A DNA stretch of 64,000 nucleotides, from contig NZ_JAHNZO010000001.1 in NCBI RefSeq assembly GCF_018998565.1, positions 511,774 through 575,773 on the forward strand, given 5' to 3'. Numbering within the stretch: position 1 is the first letter of the stretch; every line of letters begins with the position of its first letter. A program made the translations under genes and the position numbers. The notes beneath the pieces were generated by a model that searched no databases, was not told the origin of the DNA, and saw nothing but the letters and a program-made list of their open reading frames with translations. Positions 61,480 to 64,000 of the stretch are shown here, piece after piece. This stretch comes from Paenibacillus oleatilyticus. GTDB lineage: Bacteria; Bacillota; Bacilli; Paenibacillales; NBRC-103111.

Positions 61480-61583
61480 CAAATAAAAATCGATCCGGAC
61501 CCGCATTTCAGAAGGATTTTTGCAGGCTGCTCCGAACTTGGAATAGGTCCGGCATTTTACATTCGGAAAGGACATCAAACGAT

Positions 61584-62894
61584 ATGATTGCCAGAGTTGG
61601 AGCCGTCGGCCCGAAAGATTCGATCGACCTGATCCGCGAGATCGGCCAAGAGTTTCAAGACCGGTTGACGATCGTTCCGTTCGTCTATCAGAACGTAAGC
61701 GAAACGGCGGATATCGTCCGGCGCGAAGAACATCACATTGACCTATGGGTCTTTTCGGGGCAAGCCCCTTACGCGATCGCTCAGGAGCAGAACATTAAGC
61801 AAACGGCGCTTTTCCCGCAGTTGAACGGGTCCTCCCTGACGAAGGTGCTGCTCGAAATCGTATACCGCGACCGGCTGCAGCTCGGGCGGGTCAGCTTCGA
61901 TACGATCTTGCCGGAGCATTTCTACGAAACCTGCGCGGAGTCGGATCTGGCTTACGACACCATTCCGCTGCTGTCATATACCGGCTTCAAGCCGACCGAA
62001 GAGCTGGTCGCCTTCCACTCCGGGCTGTTCGCTCAAGGCAAGGTCGACGCCTGCGCCACCTGCTTGAGCCGGGTGTACGAGGAGCTGAAGTCGCAAGGCA
62101 TTCCCGTCTACCGGATTACGCCCAATCGGATGACGATCCGCACGATGCTCCATCTGGCCAGCACCGCGGGCGAAACCATGCATTTCAAAAAATCGCAAAT
62201 CGCGGTCATGTTCATCGATATCGAGGAGCCGGAAAAGCTGATCGGGCAAAACAAAAGCTCCTACGACGTGCGCCGTCTGGACCTCCAGCTTCAAGAGACG
62301 ATTCTGGGCCATGTCGAGGCGCTGTCCGGCTCCTTCGTCGCCCTCGGGAACGGAAAATATATCGTCTTCACGACCCGGGGAGCGTTCGAAACGGCCGAGG
62401 AAAGTGCCCATCCTTCCGTGCTGCTCGAAAAAATAGCCTTGCTCACCGACCTGAAAACGAACATCGGCATCGGGTTTGGCGTCACCGCGTTGGCTGCCGA
62501 ACGCAATGCGCAGATCGCCCTGCAGCATGCCAAAAAAACCGGCAATTTCTGCGCTATTCTGGTCACCGACACGGGCGATATCGAAGGTCCCCTGCGGCAG
62601 ACCGGCAGCATCAACTTCAACTATCGGACGGAGGATATCAAGACAAGCGAGCTGCTGAAAAGAGCGGGCGTGACGATCACGACCTACAACAAGCTGCTGT
62701 CCGTCCAAAAAAACCTGGGGCAAAATTCGATCAGCGCCCCCGACATCGCCGAATGGCTCGGCATGACCAAGCGGAACGCGCGCCGCATCCTCAGCGACCT
62801 GGAAGAGCACGGCCTCGTCGAGCTCATCGGCGAGGAAGCACCGACCAGCCGCGGCCGTCCGCGCAAAATATTCCGCGTCAAGGAGCTCCGCTAA
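61584..62894 (+). CDS. Three-domain regulator divergent from the opp operon, unrecognised family
   Basis: 436 residues from ATG 61584 (AAGGA upstream; in-frame ATG 61467 lies inside the divergent promoter). The N-terminal 190 residues look like a receptor of periplasmic-binding type (DSIDLIREIGQEFQDRLTIVPFVYQN, LWVFSGQAPYAIA). The middle (about 205-350) resembles a degenerate GGDEF/nucleotide-cyclase fold (AVMFIDIEEPEKLI, LGNGKYIVFTTRG, IGIGFGVTALAAERNAQIALQHA). The last 75 residues are a winged helix (ISAPDIAEWLGMTKRNARRILSDLEEHGLVELIGEEAPTSRGRPRKIF). It probably senses a peptide-derived or nucleotide signal and controls the M20-opp operon. Confidence 0.8.
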   Translation: MIARVGAVGPKDSIDLIREIGQEFQDRLTIVPFVYQNVSETADIVRREEHHIDLWVFSGQAPYAIAQEQNIKQTALFPQLNGSSLTKVLLEIVYRDRLQLGRVSFDTILPEHFYETCAESDLAYDTIPLLSYTGFKPTEELVAFHSGLFAQGKVDACATCLSRVYEELKSQGIPVYRITPNRMTIRTMLHLASTAGETMHFKKSQIAVMFIDIEEPEKLIGQNKSSYDVRRLDLQLQETILGHVEALSGSFVALGNGKYIVFTTRGAFETAEESAHPSVLLEKIALLTDLKTNIGIGFGVTALAAERNAQIALQHAKKTGNFCAILVTDTGDIEGPLRQTGSINFNYRTEDIKTSELLKRAGVTITTYNKLLSVQKNLGQNSISAPDIAEWLGMTKRNARRILSDLEEHGLVELIGEEAPTSRGRPRKIFRVKELR

Positions 62895-62922
62895 TCGTCC
62901 GCAGCTACTACCGCCCGCGAAC

Positions 62923-62946
62923 GGCGCTTATGCACGGCGCCGCTTT
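62923..62946 (+). terminator. Weak terminator after the regulator gene
   Basis: GGCGC (62923-62927) pairs with GCGCC (62937-62941), then GCTTTT. The gap 62895-63024 holds nothing else I can name. Confidence 0.4.
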
Positions 62947-63024
62947 TGCGGACGGCGGTCAGGGTAGCGCTTTCATAAAGCGATACGTCTTTTTTTTCCC
63001 TCTAGGCCCCTTTTTTGCTTCGAT

Positions 63025-64000
63025 TTATCCTTCTTGACATGCCAACACAAGCCGGACCAAAATTTCCGTCCCGATCACCAGCACGTCCTCGTCAAAATCG
63101 AAGCGGACCTGATGGTGCCCGTCGGTCAGCGGCGAGCCGAACAGCAAGTAAGACGCTTGGCCCCCCTGCTCCTGCACGCGGTTCATCATATAGACGACAT
63201 CCTCCGAGCCGCCCAAGTCCATTCTGGGCACGAAAGATTTGACGCTGCCCATCTTCTCCGCCTCCTGCCGGATAAGCGGAATTAATCCGGGACTGCTCTC
63301 GGCTCCCGGCGCTTCGCCGACGATCTCCCATTCGCAGGCGACGTCGTGCAATTTGGCCGTCTGCTCCAGGATGCGGATCGTTTCCTTTTTCATAAAATCG
63401 TTTAGCTCGGTCGTCTCGCCGCGCGTTTCCAGCTCCATCACCGCTTTGTCGGCCACGATGTTGCGACCCGAGCCCGCTTTGAGCGTGCCGACGTTAATCC
63501 GGGTCGCCCCTTCGCTGTGACGGCTGATCCCGTTCAAATGCACAATCGCCGAGGCCGCGGCCAGCAGAGCATTGCGCCCTTCCTCCGGAGCCGCGCCCGC
63601 ATGGGCCGCTTTGCCGGTGAAGACGGCGTTGATTTTGGTCGTCGCCAAAAAGCCCCCAACCGCGCCGACGATTTCGCCCAGCATTTTGCTTTGGAAGGCG
63701 ATGTGGCCGCCGAATAAATAATCCACGCCGTCGAGCCATCCGGCATCGACCATCGCTTTGGCGCCGCGGCTGCCCTCCTCTGCAGGCTGAAACAGCAGGC
63801 GGATTTCTCCGGACAAGCGTTCCTTATATCCCGCCAGCAGCTCCGCTACGCCAAGCCCGATCGCCGCATGCCCGTCATGCCCGCAGGCGTGCATCATGTT
63901 CTCGTGGCGCGAAGCGAAGCCTTCCCGGACGGGACGGTGGTCGGCGGCGGCGCATTCCGTCAGGTCGTTGGAATCGATGTCGAAGCGCAGCGCCACAACC
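63025..64000 (-). CDS. M20-type amidohydrolase (N-acyl amino acid or aminobenzoyl-glutamate type), 5' end outside window
   Basis: At least 323 residues; the frame is still open at the right edge, so the N-terminus is missing. Metal ligands lie in MHACGHDGHAAIGLGVAELL and in LLFQPAEEGSRGAKAMVDAG (the catalytic Glu pair), and near the end (GSPLTDGHHQVRFDFDEDVLVIGTEIL). The swivel domain GAVGGFLATTKINAVFTGKAAHAGAAPEEGRNALLAA is intact. Such enzymes hydrolyse N-acyl amino acids, hippurate or p-aminobenzoyl-glutamate. It may extend the peptide and amino acid scavenging theme of the neighbouring operon. Confidence 0.9.
   Translation of the reverse strand, partial: VVALRFDIDSNDLTECAAADHRPVREGFASRHENMMHACGHDGHAAIGLGVAELLAGYKERLSGEIRLLFQPAEEGSRGAKAMVDAGWLDGVDYLFGGHIAFQSKMLGEIVGAVGGFLATTKINAVFTGKAAHAGAAPEEGRNALLAAASAIVHLNGISRHSEGATRINVGTLKAGSGRNIVADKAVMELETRGETTELNDFMKKETIRILEQTAKLHDVACEWEIVGEAPGAESSPGLIPLIRQEAEKMGSVKSFVPRMDLGGSEDVVYMMNRVQEQGGQASYLLFGSPLTDGHHQVRFDFDEDVLVIGTEILVRLVLACQEG

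Noticed and set aside
1-64000. tRNA, rRNA, CRISPR arrays, prophage and integrase genes
   Set aside because: I looked for cloverleaf-like segments, regular short repeats with unique spacers and phage structural genes and saw none.

Overview
The window looks like chromosomal DNA of an endospore-forming Gram-positive of the Paenibacillus type. The signs are a GerA-type germinant receptor operon, S-layer homology (SLH) domains on an exported hydrolase, YesM/YesN two-component regulation of a sugar ABC importer, lipoproteins with Firmicutes lipoboxes, strong AGGAGG-type ribosome sites, and a GC-rich background broken by AT-rich islands. This assignment rests on gene content, not on a database match. 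I saw no tRNA, rRNA, CRISPR array or intact mobile element.

Layout from left to right. 0-7.4 kb: the end of a YesM-like kinase, a YesN-like regulator, a carbohydrate ABC importer (binding protein and two permeases, no ATPase) and a secreted GH9 glycosidase; this reads as one sense-import-degrade unit. 7.5-13.5 kb (minus): a germinant receptor operon with the unusual order gerA-gerB-gerC-gerB-gerC. 13.6-15.7 kb: an AT-rich island with an MFS exporter, degenerate coding remnants and a 54-residue minus-strand gene with its own terminator. 15.7-22.0 kb (minus): a TetR gene with a palindromic operator, then a btr-feuABC-esterase ferric siderophore locus with two Fur boxes and no ATPase. 22.1-23.4 kb: an exported protein with SH3-like repeats. 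23.8-27.7 kb (plus): a YtkA/FixH-like lipoprotein and nosD-nosL-nosY-nosF without nosZ. 27.7-30.0 kb (minus): an MFS pump and its TetR repressor with a well-formed promoter and operator. 30.1-31.9 kb (plus): an Lsa-type ABC-F gene behind a leader with mutually exclusive stems. 31.9-36.1 kb (minus): a two-component pair in decay (frameshifted kinase, apparent ATT start on the regulator) next to an SLH-anchored serine hydrolase. 36.2-43.5 kb (minus): mixed metabolic genes. 43.6-44.7 kb: a broken RCC1-repeat gene and gene-poor DNA.

44.7-49.3 kb is an arsenic island. Plus-strand arsR-acr3-arsC stands divergent from a minus-strand set of a cysteine-rich MarR regulator, a frameshifted flavin monooxygenase, a 59-residue protein with a cysteine-rich tail, and arsM. 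Two 19-bp operators of the same design, TATTTGCAA-N-TTGCAAATA, precede the marR and monooxygenase genes. 49.4-50.7 kb is a decayed IS110-family transposase. 51.4-52.4 kb is trxB. 52.7-61.4 kb (minus) is one large peptide-scavenging operon: M20 dipeptidase, oligopeptide-binding protein, OppBCDF and an S9 peptidase, facing a divergent regulator. The window ends in a second M20-type amidohydrolase.

The most unusual structure not explained by genes is a family of about 200-bp palindromic intergenic elements (23.44, 38.77 and 52.51 kb). Each opens with TGTTGAGAA, and the two complete copies close with the inverted TTCTCAACA. They share a nested stem plan, and one copy keeps the stems although the stem sequences have been replaced. 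The ABC-F attenuator, a lone terminator-like hairpin upstream of gerA, and the shared operators of the arsenic island are the other regulatory features worth following.
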